From DASUBV01 sp963725175 (GTDB taxonomy: Bacteria; Actinomycetota; Actinomycetes; Streptosporangiales; Streptosporangiaceae), in NCBI GenBank assembly GCA_963725175.1, contig CAVRXH010000006.1, positions 6,262,001-6,326,000 on the forward strand: 64,000 nucleotides of DNA, given 5' to 3'. Numbering within the stretch: the first letter of the stretch is position 1; every line of letters begins with the position of its first letter. A program made the translations under genes and the position numbers. Of this stretch, positions 26,899 through 35,967 are shown in pieces. Below the pieces are notes generated by a model. The model did not search any database. It saw only the letters and a program-made list of their open reading frames with translations, and was not told the origin of the DNA.

Positions 26899-28836
26899 AT
26901 GACGATATGGGCGCGGATTCTTCGATTGTTCCGGAGGGACGACATCGCGATTGCCAGGAATCCGGCGCGGTTCAGTCCCTCCTACCTGACGGAGCGCTTC
27001 CGCCAGCGCCGGGTAGCGGCGTCGCAGCTTGCCTGGTTAGCCAGGCGGACCTGCCCGGGCCTGGCCCTCGCCGTCGCGGTCCTGCACATGGTGGTCGGGG
27101 TGCTGCCGGTCGTGTTCATGGTGAGCATCGGCCTGGCCCTCCAGCAGCTCGCCCGCGCGGTCGCCGACGGGGCCGCCGTCGGCTGGCTGCCCGGCTGGCT
27201 GGCCCTCGCCGCCGCCTCGTTCATCGTCCAGCAGCTCCTGGTCCCGGTCCAGGCCGCGGCGGGCCTGAAGATCATGCGCCGGGTGGACAGCTACTGCGCG
27301 AGCCGCCTGATGCGCTCGGCGAGCACGCTGACCAGCCTGCGCGCGCTGGAGCGGCCCGAGGTGGCCGACGCGGCCAGGGACACCAGCGAGGCCCTGACCA
27401 GCATGGCCTTCACGCCGGGCGCGGCGACCGCCGGGGCGCTCGCGCTGATCTCCCGGTACACCCAGCTCGCCGGCGCCGTCGTCCTGGCGTTCGTCGTGGC
27501 CGGCCCGGTGACGGGGATCGCCGCGCTGGCGGTGGCGCTGATCTGCCGCCGGGGGCAGACCGCGGCCTTCTTCCGCTGGGGCCAGCACGTCAGGGGGCTC
27601 GCCCGGCCGCGCCGCCGGATGGCCTACCTGCGGGACCTGGCGGCGAGCACCCAGGCGGCCAAGGAGATCCGGATGCTCGGGCTGGCCGACTGGATCGACA
27701 AGCGGCACGCGGCCGAGAGCGAGGCCCTATACGGCCCGCTCTGGGCGCTGCGGCGGCGGCTCTACGGGCGGCCGTTCCTGGTGTACACGGCGCTCGGGCT
27801 GGCCGGCACCGCGATCGCGCTGATCGACCTGGCCACCCGCCCGGTCGCCGACGTGGCGTCGCTGTCCATCGGCTTGCAGGCCATCGTGCTGTGCGCGATG
27901 TTCGGGGTCATCTTCCCCGAGTCCGACGTCAAGATGATCTACGGCCGCGGCGCCTGGGAATCGCTGCTCGAATTCGAGCGGCTGGGGCAGGCGCCAGCCC
28001 AGCCGGCCGGCGACGGCACCGGCCCGGCCGGCGGCCCTGGCCCGGCGGCCTCGTTCCGCGGTCAGGACATCGTCTTCGAGGACGTCAGTTTCGGCTACGA
28101 GCCGGGCCGGCTGGTGCTGGCCGGGCTGAACCTGACGATCGAGGCCGGCAAGTCCACGGCCCTCGCCGGGGTGAACGGGGCGGGCAAGACCACCCTGGTC
28201 AAGCTGCTCACCGGCCTCTATCAGCCGGAAATCGGCCGGGTGAGCTGCGGCGGCGCCGACATCGCGGCCATCGACCCGCAGCAGTGGCGGCGCTCGTTCT
28301 CCGTGCTGTTCCAGGACTTCGTCCGGTACGAGCTGACGGTCCGCGACAACGTGGCGATGGGCGCCGTCGACCACCGCGACGACGATGCCGGCATCTACGC
28401 CGAGCTGGAGCGGACCGGCCTGGCCGAGATAGTGCGGTCCATGCCGCAGGGACTGGAAACCCGGCTGAGCGCGTCCGGGACCGACGGCGGGAACCTGTCC
28501 GGCGGGCAGTGGCAGCGGCTGGCGCTGGCGCGGTCGCTGTTCGCCGTCAGGCACGGCGCGAGCGTCCTGATCCTGGACGAGCCGACCGCGCAGCTCGACG
28601 CCCGCGGCGAGGCGGAGTTCTACGCGGCCTTCCTCGACATGACCCGCGGCATCACCAGCGTGATCATCTCGCACCGGTTCTCCTCCGTGCGGCGGGCCGA
28701 CCGCATCGTGACCATCGAGGAAGGGCGCCTGGTGGAATCCGGAACGCATGACGAGCTCATCGCGGCCCGCGGCTCCTACGCGACGATGTTCGAGCTGCAG
28801 GCCCGCCGGTTCGCCCGGCCGGCCGGGACGCCATGA
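26899..28836 (+). CDS. ABC exporter, fused permease and ATPase (1)
   Basis: 645 residues. Membrane domain to about 370 with several hydrophobic helices (LALAVAVLHMVVGVLPVVFMVSIGL...), then an ATPase: Walker A GVNGAGKTTLVKLL, Q-loop near LFQDFVRYE, signature LSGGQWQRLALARS, Walker B VLILDEPTAQLD and H-loop ISHRFSSV. All catalytic residues are intact. Homologous in layout to the second exporter at 32459; the two may pair as a heterodimer or carry different cargo. The stop overlaps the glycosyltransferase start (ATGA). Confidence 0.9.
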   Translation: MTIWARILRLFRRDDIAIARNPARFSPSYLTERFRQRRVAASQLAWLARRTCPGLALAVAVLHMVVGVLPVVFMVSIGLALQQLARAVADGAAVGWLPGWLALAAASFIVQQLLVPVQAAAGLKIMRRVDSYCASRLMRSASTLTSLRALERPEVADAARDTSEALTSMAFTPGAATAGALALISRYTQLAGAVVLAFVVAGPVTGIAALAVALICRRGQTAAFFRWGQHVRGLARPRRRMAYLRDLAASTQAAKEIRMLGLADWIDKRHAAESEALYGPLWALRRRLYGRPFLVYTALGLAGTAIALIDLATRPVADVASLSIGLQAIVLCAMFGVIFPESDVKMIYGRGAWESLLEFERLGQAPAQPAGDGTGPAGGPGPAASFRGQDIVFEDVSFGYEPGRLVLAGLNLTIEAGKSTALAGVNGAGKTTLVKLLTGLYQPEIGRVSCGGADIAAIDPQQWRRSFSVLFQDFVRYELTVRDNVAMGAVDHRDDDAGIYAELERTGLAEIVRSMPQGLETRLSASGTDGGNLSGGQWQRLALARSLFAVRHGASVLILDEPTAQLDARGEAEFYAAFLDMTRGITSVIISHRFSSVRRADRIVTIEEGRLVESGTHDELIAARGSYATMFELQARRFARPAGTP

Positions 28837-30139
28837 GCTGGGGGGAGCCAGAGCCGGGCGAGGTCGCCGCGAGCGTGCTCAGCAGCGCGGTGGTCAGCGC
28901 GGATGAGTTCGCGCAGGAAGCGGCGCTTGACTACTGGGACATGTCGGCCGCCGCGCACCGGGAGGTGGTCGCGCTGCTGCGCGCCGCCCTGGCCGCGACG
29001 CCGGCGGCGGATGGCGGCGGCGCGGATGGCCTGGCCGCCCTGGACGCGGTGCTCGCCGCGCCCGCCAGGCCGGACCTGATCGCCGCGCTGGCCGCGCTGG
29101 TCGGGCCCGGCATCGCGCTGGCCCGCGCGGAGCGGCAGGCCGGCGGCCGGCGGCGGGGGAGTGGCGGGCGCTGGCCGCCCAGGCCGTCCGCGCCGATGTC
29201 ACCACCCGGCTCTACATGCACACCGGCACCGGGTACCGCGCCCGCGTGCCGGAGGTCACCGCGGCCGACCTGTCGCGGCTGGCTAGCGACCCCGGCCCCG
29301 CCGCCCCCGGCCCCGCCGCCCCCGGCTCTGGTGCGGAGCCGGCGGTGGTGATCGTGATCCCGTTCCGGGACCGCACCCCCGGCCAGGGCCGGCTGCGGAA
29401 CCTGCTGGCCTGCCTGCGGGCGCTCGGCGACCAGTCGCTGCCCCGGGCGCGGTACCGCACCGTGGTGGTGGAGCTGGACGCCGAGCCCCGGCACGCGCGG
29501 CTGATCGGGGAGCGGGCCGACGCCTGCCTGTTCCTGTCCTGTCCCGGCCACTTCAACAAGGCATGGGGCGTGAACGCTGGCGTGGTGCAGGCCGGGGACA
29601 GCAGCGGAGTCATCTGCATCCTGGACGCCGACGTGCTCGTGGACCGTGACTTCCTGGCCAGGAACCTGAGCCGCTTCGGGATCCGCGGGCACCAGGCGCA
29701 CTGGCCGTTCCGGGATCCGCTCTGCCTGGACCCGCCCTCGGCGAACGCGGCCGTGACCCAGCGCTGCGTCGAGGGAAAGCCGGACGTGGACCCTGAACTA
29801 GTGCGCGGCGTGCACCTGCGCCAGCCGCCCGGTCACTGCGTGTGGCTAAGGGACGGCCTGTTCCGGCGGATCGGCGGCATGGACGAGCGGTTCGAGGGCT
29901 GGGGCGGCGAGGACCTGGACTTCGTCTACCGGCTGAACGTGGTCGGACCGCTGGACCGCTTCGACGACCGGCTGCTGCACCTGTATCACCCGCGGCCGCA
30001 GATCACCAGGGACGGCGAGCGGTTCTATGCCGGGCGGCAGCTGCTGACCTGGCGGCCGGCCGGCCCGATCGGGCAGCCAGCAGGGCCGTGCGGATCGGTC
30101 GGCGACGACCTGGCCGGGATCATCCGCGGCGCTAGCTAG
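28833..30139 (+). CDS. GT2-like glycosyltransferase with N-terminal extension (one-base frame change)
   Basis: ATG 28833 overlaps the exporter stop. The first ~105 residues are a helical Ala-rich extension. The frame is lost near 29155 in a G-run (one base missing) and regained at EWRALAAQAVRADVTTRLYMHTG. The catalytic domain follows: VVIVIPFRDRTPGQGRLRNLL, CILDADVLVDRDFL (DxD metal site), and the galactosyltransferase-type C-terminal motif FEGWGGEDLDFVYRL, ending in HLYHPRP. It resembles the polypeptide GalNAc/chondroitin-type GT2 fold; donor and acceptor are unknown. Coupling to an exporter suggests it decorates the exported molecule. A 15-bp duplication lies at 29293-29322. Confidence 0.8.
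29293..29322. repeat. 15-bp tandem duplication in the GT2 gene
   Basis: CGGCCCCGCCGCCCC occurs twice in direct succession, coding the GPAAP linker repeat just before the catalytic domain. In frame, so protein length can vary without damage. Confidence 0.85.
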
Positions 30140-30168
30140 GCGGGGGCGAGCTAAGCGGGGGCGAGCTA
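30139..30168. repeat. 15-bp tandem repeat between convergent genes
   Basis: GGCGGGGGCGAGCTA at 30139 and a copy with one change at 30154, followed by a partial third. They fill the 39-bp gap between the GT2 stop and the thymidylate-kinase-like stop. No convincing terminator stem is formed. Confidence 0.75.
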
Positions 30169-30178
30169 GGCGGGCTAG

Positions 30179-30790
30179 CTACCTGCTGGCTTCCAGCGGT
30201 GCGGCCAGCAGGTCCAGGATCCGGGCGTAGATGGTGTCGGTCACGCCGTCCATGTCCCCGCTGCCGTCCACGACGAGCGTCTGCCAGCCGTCCACGCGCA
30301 GCCCGTGGTAGGACTTGGCAGTGCCGGAGAGCACCTCGTGGTTCTCCTGGAACTCCAGCACCGAGCCCCGCTGGCCGATCCGCTCCATCGCCAGGTCCAC
30401 CGGGACCTCGCTGAGCACGGCCAGGTCCGGGCTGGTCACCCGGCGCACCAGCTCCTCGGCGAACTCCGTGGGATACCCGAAGCCCGCCGTGTACGAGATG
30501 TCGGTCATGAGGTAGCGGTCAAAGAGCAGCACGTCGTACTCGTCGCGATGCCGCGCGATGAGCTGCTCGATCGCGAAATAGCGATTGAAGGCGACGATGC
30601 TGCAGAAGGTGCCCCTGTTGATGACGTCGATCATCGCTTCCAGGTAGGAAAAGAAAGGTGATTCCCGCGATACCGCCCTTAAGATCGCCACGCTGCGGCC
30701 GGACGCCTCCAGGCGCCGGGCGACCCGCTGCACCTGAGTCGTCTTCCCGCTACCGTCGATACCTTCAAAGCACACAATGATCGCGGCCAA
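30179..30790 (-). CDS. Thymidylate-kinase-like P-loop kinase (1)
   Basis: 203 residues from TTG 30790 with GGTGA upstream. P-loop FEGIDGSGKTTQ at residues 8-19, DRY motif LLFDRYLMTDISY, and an Arg-containing lid-like region (MERIGQRGSVLEF). Standard dTMP kinases phosphorylate dTMP, but the DRY neighbourhood and substrate-binding residues differ (DRYLMT rather than DRYxxSSxAYQ). With a second such kinase at 39532 in the same cluster, a role on a pathway intermediate is more likely than housekeeping. Divergent from the ThiG-like gene. Confidence 0.78.
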   Translation of the reverse strand: MAAIIVCFEGIDGSGKTTQVQRVARRLEASGRSVAILRAVSRESPFFSYLEAMIDVINRGTFCSIVAFNRYFAIEQLIARHRDEYDVLLFDRYLMTDISYTAGFGYPTEFAEELVRRVTSPDLAVLSEVPVDLAMERIGQRGSVLEFQENHEVLSGTAKSYHGLRVDGWQTLVVDGSGDMDGVTDTIYARILDLLAAPLEASR

Positions 30791-30914
30791 GACTTAATCA
30801 CCGTCCGCAGCGTCTTGCTCTCACCCTGGCAGTCAGAGACCTGCCATTGTACATCGCGCCCGCCCCGTCCGGCGATCTGGCACCCCGCGGCCAGGTGCGC
30901 GGTGCTTAACCGCA

Positions 30915-30944
30915 TTGCCGCTCAGCGCCGGTGCCGGGTATCAT
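30915..30944 (+). promoter_or_regulatory. Candidate promoter of the ThiG-like gene
   Basis: TTGCCG (30915-30920), an 18-bp spacer and TATCAT (30939-30944), followed by GCCGCG as at the 26870 promoter (TAGCAT, GCCGCC). It lies 80 bp before ATG 31024 in the divergent region. The shared downstream GCCGC may be coincidence or a common regulatory feature. Confidence 0.45.
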
Positions 30945-31023
30945 GCCGCGTAATCGGCATTTGGCCAGGCCAATAGCCTGAGATTCCCCCGGGCCGTTTC
31001 CCTATCCGCCTAAAGGACTTCAC

Positions 31024-31770
31024 ATGGTTCTGCAGACGCCCATGAACACCACCGCAGAAGGACCCTGGCTTAAGGCCGGCGCCTGCCAGTTATCCTCGCG
31101 GATTATCCTTGGAGTTGAGCAGTACACCAGCGCGGCCCTGGTGGGCGAGGTGCTGGAAGCGTCCGGCGCGGACGCGTTTATTATCACCTACGATCTTGAG
31201 CAGACTCGTGCCAGCCTCTTCCTGGCGGACCTGGACAACGAGCTGGAGTTATCTCGCTACTCGTGGATCGGCACGACCTCCTTCGCCCACTCGGCCGACG
31301 CCGCGGTCCGCACGGCGCTTTACCTGCGGAAGGCGTTCGATCTAGAGGTCATCAAGCTGGACGTCCGCGACGAGAGCAACGACCCGGATGACGAGGCCAC
31401 GATCGCGGCCGCCAGGCAGCTGCTCGCCGAGGGCTTCACGGTCATGCCGTTCATCAGGCCGCACATCCCGACGGCCCTGCTGCTGCAGGAGCTGGGCTGC
31501 ATGGCGCTGCGGCTGCGCGCGTCCGCGGTCGGCAGCTACAGCGGCATCCCAGAGCCGGCGGAGATGCGCCGCTGCATCGAGGCGGTGAGCGTGCCGACGA
31601 TCGTCGAGGGCGGCATCGGCTCGCCGGCCCACGTGGTGCAGGCGATGGAGCTGGGCGCGACCGCCGTCCTGGTGAACACGCTGGTCGCCCAGGCCAAGGA
31701 CCCGGCGTCCATGGCGGCGGCCGTCCGGCACGCCGTGCTGGCCGGCGGCCTGGCCGCGCGAGCCCGGTAA
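31024..31770 (+). CDS. ThiG-like (thiazole synthase / 2-thiosugar synthase superfamily) protein
   Basis: 248 residues; AAGGAC precedes ATG 31024. It follows the ThiG TIM-barrel outline: LSSRIILGVEQYTS at the start, GTTSFAHSADAAVRTALYLR, EVIKLDV with Lys111 aligned to the ThiG Schiff-base Lys, LLAEGFTVMPFI, and the phosphate-loop end VPTIVEGGIGSPAHVVQAMELGATAVLVNT. ThiG builds the thiazole of thiamine; BexX, a ThiG-like protein of the BE-7585A pathway, makes a 2-thiosugar phosphate. No thiS, thiO or other thiamine gene is nearby. VMPFIRPH and the SAVGSYSGI loop differ from ThiG's DDP and GSPIGSG-type motifs, so substrate specificity has probably changed. It leads the rightward gene set with a HAD phosphatase next. 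Confidence 0.8.
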   Translation: MVLQTPMNTTAEGPWLKAGACQLSSRIILGVEQYTSAALVGEVLEASGADAFIITYDLEQTRASLFLADLDNELELSRYSWIGTTSFAHSADAAVRTALYLRKAFDLEVIKLDVRDESNDPDDEATIAAARQLLAEGFTVMPFIRPHIPTALLLQELGCMALRLRASAVGSYSGIPEPAEMRRCIEAVSVPTIVEGGIGSPAHVVQAMELGATAVLVNTLVAQAKDPASMAAAVRHAVLAGGLAARAR

Positions 31771-31772
31771 CG

Positions 31773-32462
31773 GTGCGGCTGCGGATCGGCCGCTCCGGCG
31801 CCGTGCTCTTCGACATGGACGGCGTGCTGATCGACACCGACGGCGCCGTGGCGCGGCTGTGGCAGCGCGTCGCCGCCGGAGTCGGCCGGGAGCTGACCGG
31901 CGACGAGGTGCGCGCTCATGTCATCGGCTGCACGCCGGAGCACACGCTGGCGAAGCTGTTCGGCACCTGCTCCGCCGCCGACCAGGGATGGCTGCTTGAG
32001 CAGGTCCGCGCCGGGGAGCCCGGGCTGGATTACCAGCCGCTCCCCGGCGCGGCGCGGCTGGTCCTGGCGCTCGCCGCGGCCGGCGTCCCGCTGGCGCTGG
32101 TGACGAGCGCGTCGGCCGGCCGCGCCACCGCGGTCACCGACGCGCTCGGTATCACCGGCTGCTTCACGGCGCGGGTGACCTGGGGGGACGCGAAGCGCGG
32201 CAAGCCAGACCCCGAGCCCTACCTGATCGCGGCGTTCCGCCTCGGTGTCCGGCCGGCCGACTGCACGGTGTTCGAGGACTCGGTCAACGGCGTGCGGGCC
32301 GCCGTGGCGGCCGGGGCGAGCTGCATCGGCGTGGACCGGCGGGCAGGGGAGGGCGGGCGGCTCCGGGAGGGCGGGCAGAGCCCGCTGCGCGACGCGGGGG
32401 CGGCGACCGTCGTGGCGTCGCTGGCGGACATCGAGGTCGACCGATGGCGTGATTCGGCATGA
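31773..32462 (+). CDS. HAD-superfamily sugar-phosphatase / phosphoglucomutase-like hydrolase (1)
   Basis: 229 residues from GTG 31773, 2 bp after the ThiG-like gene. HAD motif I LFDMDGVLIDTDG, motif II VTSASAGR, motif III Lys in WGDAKRGKPDPEPYL and motif IV FEDSVNGVRAAVAAG. The helical cap is of the beta-phosphoglucomutase type. Likely removes phosphate from a sugar or small phosphate ester made by its neighbours. The stop overlaps the second ABC exporter by 4 nt (ATGA), so all three are co-translated. Confidence 0.87.
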   Translation: MRLRIGRSGAVLFDMDGVLIDTDGAVARLWQRVAAGVGRELTGDEVRAHVIGCTPEHTLAKLFGTCSAADQGWLLEQVRAGEPGLDYQPLPGAARLVLALAAAGVPLALVTSASAGRATAVTDALGITGCFTARVTWGDAKRGKPDPEPYLIAAFRLGVRPADCTVFEDSVNGVRAAVAAGASCIGVDRRAGEGGRLREGGQSPLRDAGAATVVASLADIEVDRWRDSA

Positions 32463-34260
32463 GAGACCTGGCGTTCTGCCTCCGCTTCCTGCTGCGGCTG
32501 TCCTGGCGGACGAGCCGCAGGCGGCTGGCGACCGGCGGGGTGCTGCTCCTGCTGGGCTACCTGGCCTCGCCGCTGGTCAGCGTGATGCTGCGGCAGATCG
32601 TGGACGCGGTGATCGCGAGCCACCGCGACGCCGCCATCGCCTGGTCCGCGGCCGCGGCCGTCGCGCTCATCGCCGGGCTGATGCTCGGGCACTTCGCCCA
32701 CCTGTTCTACTTCGAGCTGGGCGAGCAGAACGAGGAGGTGCTCACCCGCGAGGTCCTGCGCATCGTCAACGGCTCGGGCGGCCTGGCGCGGTGCGAGGAG
32801 CCCGGCTTCGCCGATGAGGTGGACCTGGTGCGCCAGGACATCGTCAAGATGCGCGCCACCGTCGAGTCGGCCCTCCAGCTTGGCTGCCTGATCGTCCAGG
32901 CCCTGGCGACCTCGGCGATCCTGGCCCTGGTGCAGCCGTGGCTGCTGCTGCTCCCGCTCGCCGCGCTGGCGCCGGTGCTGCTCGGGCGGCGAGCCGAGCA
33001 CATCCTGGACGGCGCCCGGCTGCGGGCCGCCGCGACCGCGCGCACCATCAGGCACCTGCGCGACATCACCTCGGCGCCGGGGTCGCAGAAGGAGATCAGG
33101 CTGTGCGGGAACGCCGAGTACCTGATCGGCCTGAAGGAGCGGCTGGACCGCGAGTTCGACGCGGCGATGTCCCGCGCGGAGCGGCGGCACGCGGCGCTGC
33201 GCTCCCTGGGCCAGGGGATCTTCGCCGCCGCCTACATCGCCTCGATCGTCTTCGTGTTCCGCATCGTGACCCGCGGCCAGGCGTCCATCGGCGACGCGGT
33301 CATGGTGATCACGCTGGCCACCCAGATCAGCAGGCAGATGTCGTCAGGCTTCGAGCTGCTCAGCGCGACGAACGCGGCATCGCTCAGCTTCCGGCGGCTG
33401 GTCAGCATGCGCGAGGAGCCCGCCGCCCCGGCCGGGCCGGCCAGGACTGCCCGGACTCCATGGCCAGCGGGATCACCTTCGACAACCTGTCGTTCAGCTA
33501 CCCGGGCGCCGCCAGGCCCGCCGTCCGCGACGTCAGCCTGCACCTGCCCGCGGGCCGCTCGGTCGCGATCGTCGGCACCAACGGGGCGGGCAAGAGCACC
33601 CTGATCAAGCTGCTGACCGGCCTTTACCAGCCGTCGGCCGGCCAGGTGCTGGTGGACGGGGTCAGCCTCGCCGGCATCGGCGCGGAGAGCTGGCGGGACC
33701 GCTGCGCGGCGCTGTTCCAGGACTTCGCCCAGCTGCACTTCACGCTCCAGGAGAGCGTCGGCGTGGGACGGGTGGCCGACGTGGAGTCGGCGCCCGCCGT
33801 GCTGGCGGCCATCGGGCGGGCCAGGGCCGGCGCGCTGCTGGAGCGCCTGGACGACGGGGTGGCGACGGTGCTCGGCCACGGCTATGACGACGGGACCGAC
33901 CTGTCGGGCGGCCAGTGGCAGAGCGTCGGGCTGGCCAGGACGCTGATGCGCGACGAGCCGCTGCTGCTGTGCCTGGATGAGCCGGGTCATGCCCTGGACG
34001 CGCTGGCCGAGCAGCGCATGTGCGACGCCTACCAGGAGACGGCCGCCGAGGTGGCCGCCCGGGTCGGCGGCGTGACCGTCTTCGTCACCCACCGGCTGTC
34101 CACGGTGAGCATGGCGGACCTGATCGTGGTCCTCGACGACGGCGCCGTGGCCGAGGCGGGGACGCATCAGGAGCTGATGGCGCTCAAGGGCCAGTACGCC
34201 GAACTATTTGAACTGCAATCGCGTGCCTACGCGCCGTCCGCGGGGCAGGCGGCCGAGTAA
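32459..34260 (+). CDS. ABC exporter, fused permease and ATPase (2), one-base frame change
   Basis: About 600 residues once a missing base near 33440-33460 is restored. The membrane domain (FLLRLSWRTSRRRLATGG..., AAYIASIVFVFRIVTRG) ends in a Pro/Ala linker at the break. The ATPase resumes at SGITFDNLSFSYPG with Walker A GTNGAGKSTLIKLL, signature LSGGQWQSVGLARTL, Walker B LLLCLDEPGHALD and H-loop VTHRLSTV. The residue after LDEP, usually Thr, is Gly; catalytic Glu is kept. It overlaps the HAD gene and is followed 16 bp later by the nucleotidyltransferase. The frame change is probably an error. Confidence 0.83.
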
Positions 34261-34276
34261 CCGTAAGGAGCAGAGC

Positions 34277-35833
34277 GTGACTTCTACCGACGCACTTCGC
34301 AATACCCTGATCTGGGCCGCGGGCGGCCCCGGCTCGCCGGAGCCCGGCCAGGTAGGCGAGGCCGAGCTGCTGTTCGGCCTGCGTCATCACCGGCTGGAGT
34401 CGCGGATGCTGCACCGTGCCCGCGAGGCGGGCGTGACCCTGCCGCAGAGCCTGGCCGACGCGCTGGCCAGGCGGCACGCCGAGCAGCGCGAGTTAGTCGG
34501 CCATCAGTCGCGGCTGTACGGGCAGCTCCGCGAGGCGCTGCGGTCGCTGTCGCCGGAGGCCGGCGTCGCGCCGGTCAAGGGGTTCAGCCTGTTCGCGCTC
34601 ACCGGCGCGGAGCAGCACGTGCGGCACAGCGCCGACCTGGACGTCATCGGCAGCGACCCGGCGCTGGTGGCCCAGGCGGCGCTGTCCATCACCGGCGCCG
34701 GCTACCACCACCACGGCGAGGATCACGCCTACGTGTTCGCGCACATGGACGAGGTGGAGGTGCACACCAGGTACCTGGTGACCGGCTTCCCCGAGCGGGA
34801 GGCCCCGCACGGCTACGACGTCCACGCCAATCCCGGCGTGATGCGGCTGACGCAGCCGTTCTCGGTGAGCGCCATCGAGTTCCCGACCGTCGCCAAGCAC
34901 CTGGTGGACACCTCGCTGGGACCGGTGCCAGGCCCGGAACTGGCGCTGCTGGTGCGGTGCGCGCACATCTACGTGGGCTACGCGATGGACCCCTATCCGC
35001 TGCCGCTGGCCACCGTCCGCCTGGACGAGCTGTCCCAGATGATGGACATCGTCGCCCTGGACAGCTTCAGCGAGACGGGCTTCCAGGCGCTGGCGGATGA
35101 GTTCGACGCCGGCCTGGTGGTGTCGTTCGCGCGCACGCTGTGCCGGGAGCTGCTGGGCGCCGATCCGTTCGAGGCTGCGGGCAAGGCCGCCGCCATCGGC
35201 CCGGTCACCCGGACCTGGTTCCCGCAGAACCTCTGGTGGGACGGCATCGGCGCCGGGTTCCCTGTCCGGCTCGGCGACGCGCCAGGCGAGCTGGTCGCGC
35301 GCTCGGCCGGGCGGCCCCCGTTCAACTCCGAGCTGTCGCCGGCCACCATCGCGGCCGACGCGCACGGCCGGGCCAGGGTGACCTTCCTGGGCGACGGGCC
35401 GGATGAGGCGTCCAGGTACTTCTGGCACGCGTTCCACGGCGGCATGGGGCAGATCGAGGCTGAGTTCGCCATGTCGGAGGACGGGGTGCGCGCCACGATC
35501 ACCATGCCGGCCACCCCGCGGGACCAGATGTCCATGATCGGCCTGGCCTCCGGCGAGTCCAGGGTCGAGCTGTTCTACAAGCCGGACGGCGACGTGTCGG
35601 ATTTCGCCGACTACTCCTTTACCAAGCTGGCGGCCGGCTCGGCGGCCGGCACCGGCCGGGTCGACGGCCAGCGGCACGTGCTGACGGTGGACCTGCCGTG
35701 GGCCGCCTTCGGCCGGACGCGCCGCCCGGACTCCGGCGAGGAGCTGGAAGTGATCTTCCGGGGGCGGCAGCAGGTCCGGCCCTGGCGGGAGGTCACCGGC
35801 GGGGTCGTCGCGCCCCTGCTCATCCGCTGCTGA
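34277..35833 (+). CDS. NTP_transf_5-like nucleotidyltransferase with C-terminal extension
   Basis: 518 residues from GTG 34277 (AAGGAG six bases upstream). The first ~300 residues match the uncharacterised nucleotidyltransferase family PF14907: helical start with LLFGLRHHRLESRMLHRAREAG, then APVKGFSLFALTGAEQHVRHSADLDVIGSD with the DxD-type acidic pair, and VEVHTRYLV. The C-terminal ~220 residues form a separate beta-rich domain (LFYKPDGDVSDFADYSFTKLA, LTVDLPWAAFG) I do not recognise. PF14907 members occur beside RiPP and lasso-peptide exporters but no substrate is firmly known. It may activate or nucleotidylate the pathway intermediate. Confidence 0.77.
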   Translation: MTSTDALRNTLIWAAGGPGSPEPGQVGEAELLFGLRHHRLESRMLHRAREAGVTLPQSLADALARRHAEQRELVGHQSRLYGQLREALRSLSPEAGVAPVKGFSLFALTGAEQHVRHSADLDVIGSDPALVAQAALSITGAGYHHHGEDHAYVFAHMDEVEVHTRYLVTGFPEREAPHGYDVHANPGVMRLTQPFSVSAIEFPTVAKHLVDTSLGPVPGPELALLVRCAHIYVGYAMDPYPLPLATVRLDELSQMMDIVALDSFSETGFQALADEFDAGLVVSFARTLCRELLGADPFEAAGKAAAIGPVTRTWFPQNLWWDGIGAGFPVRLGDAPGELVARSAGRPPFNSELSPATIAADAHGRARVTFLGDGPDEASRYFWHAFHGGMGQIEAEFAMSEDGVRATITMPATPRDQMSMIGLASGESRVELFYKPDGDVSDFADYSFTKLAAGSAAGTGRVDGQRHVLTVDLPWAAFGRTRRPDSGEELEVIFRGRQQVRPWREVTGGVVAPLLIRC

Positions 35834-35903
35834 CGGCGGCGCCGTCACCTGGTGAACAACCGCGCGGATCACGCACTCGAACGCTTGCCGAGCGGCGGGC
35901 CGA

Positions 35904-35956
35904 CCCCGTATGCAGGGCGGGGCTAACCCCGTAAGCAGAGCGTGCTGACCCCCGTA
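35904..35956. repeat. Three copies of CCCCGTA at exact 23-bp spacing before the GS-family gene
   Basis: CCCCGTA begins at 35904, 35927 and 35950. The last copy runs into the real AAGGAG ribosome site of the next gene. A similar CCGTAAGGAG lies before the nucleotidyltransferase. The pattern looks like duplication of the leader and ribosome-site region; two copies are decoys with GCAG in place of GGAG. Confidence 0.55.
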
Positions 35957-35967
35957 AGGAGATCGCC

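Noticed and set aside
31024..31770. Housekeeping thiazole synthase (thiG)
   Set aside because: No thiS/thiO/thiE neighbours and loops differ from ThiG; kept as ThiG-like only.
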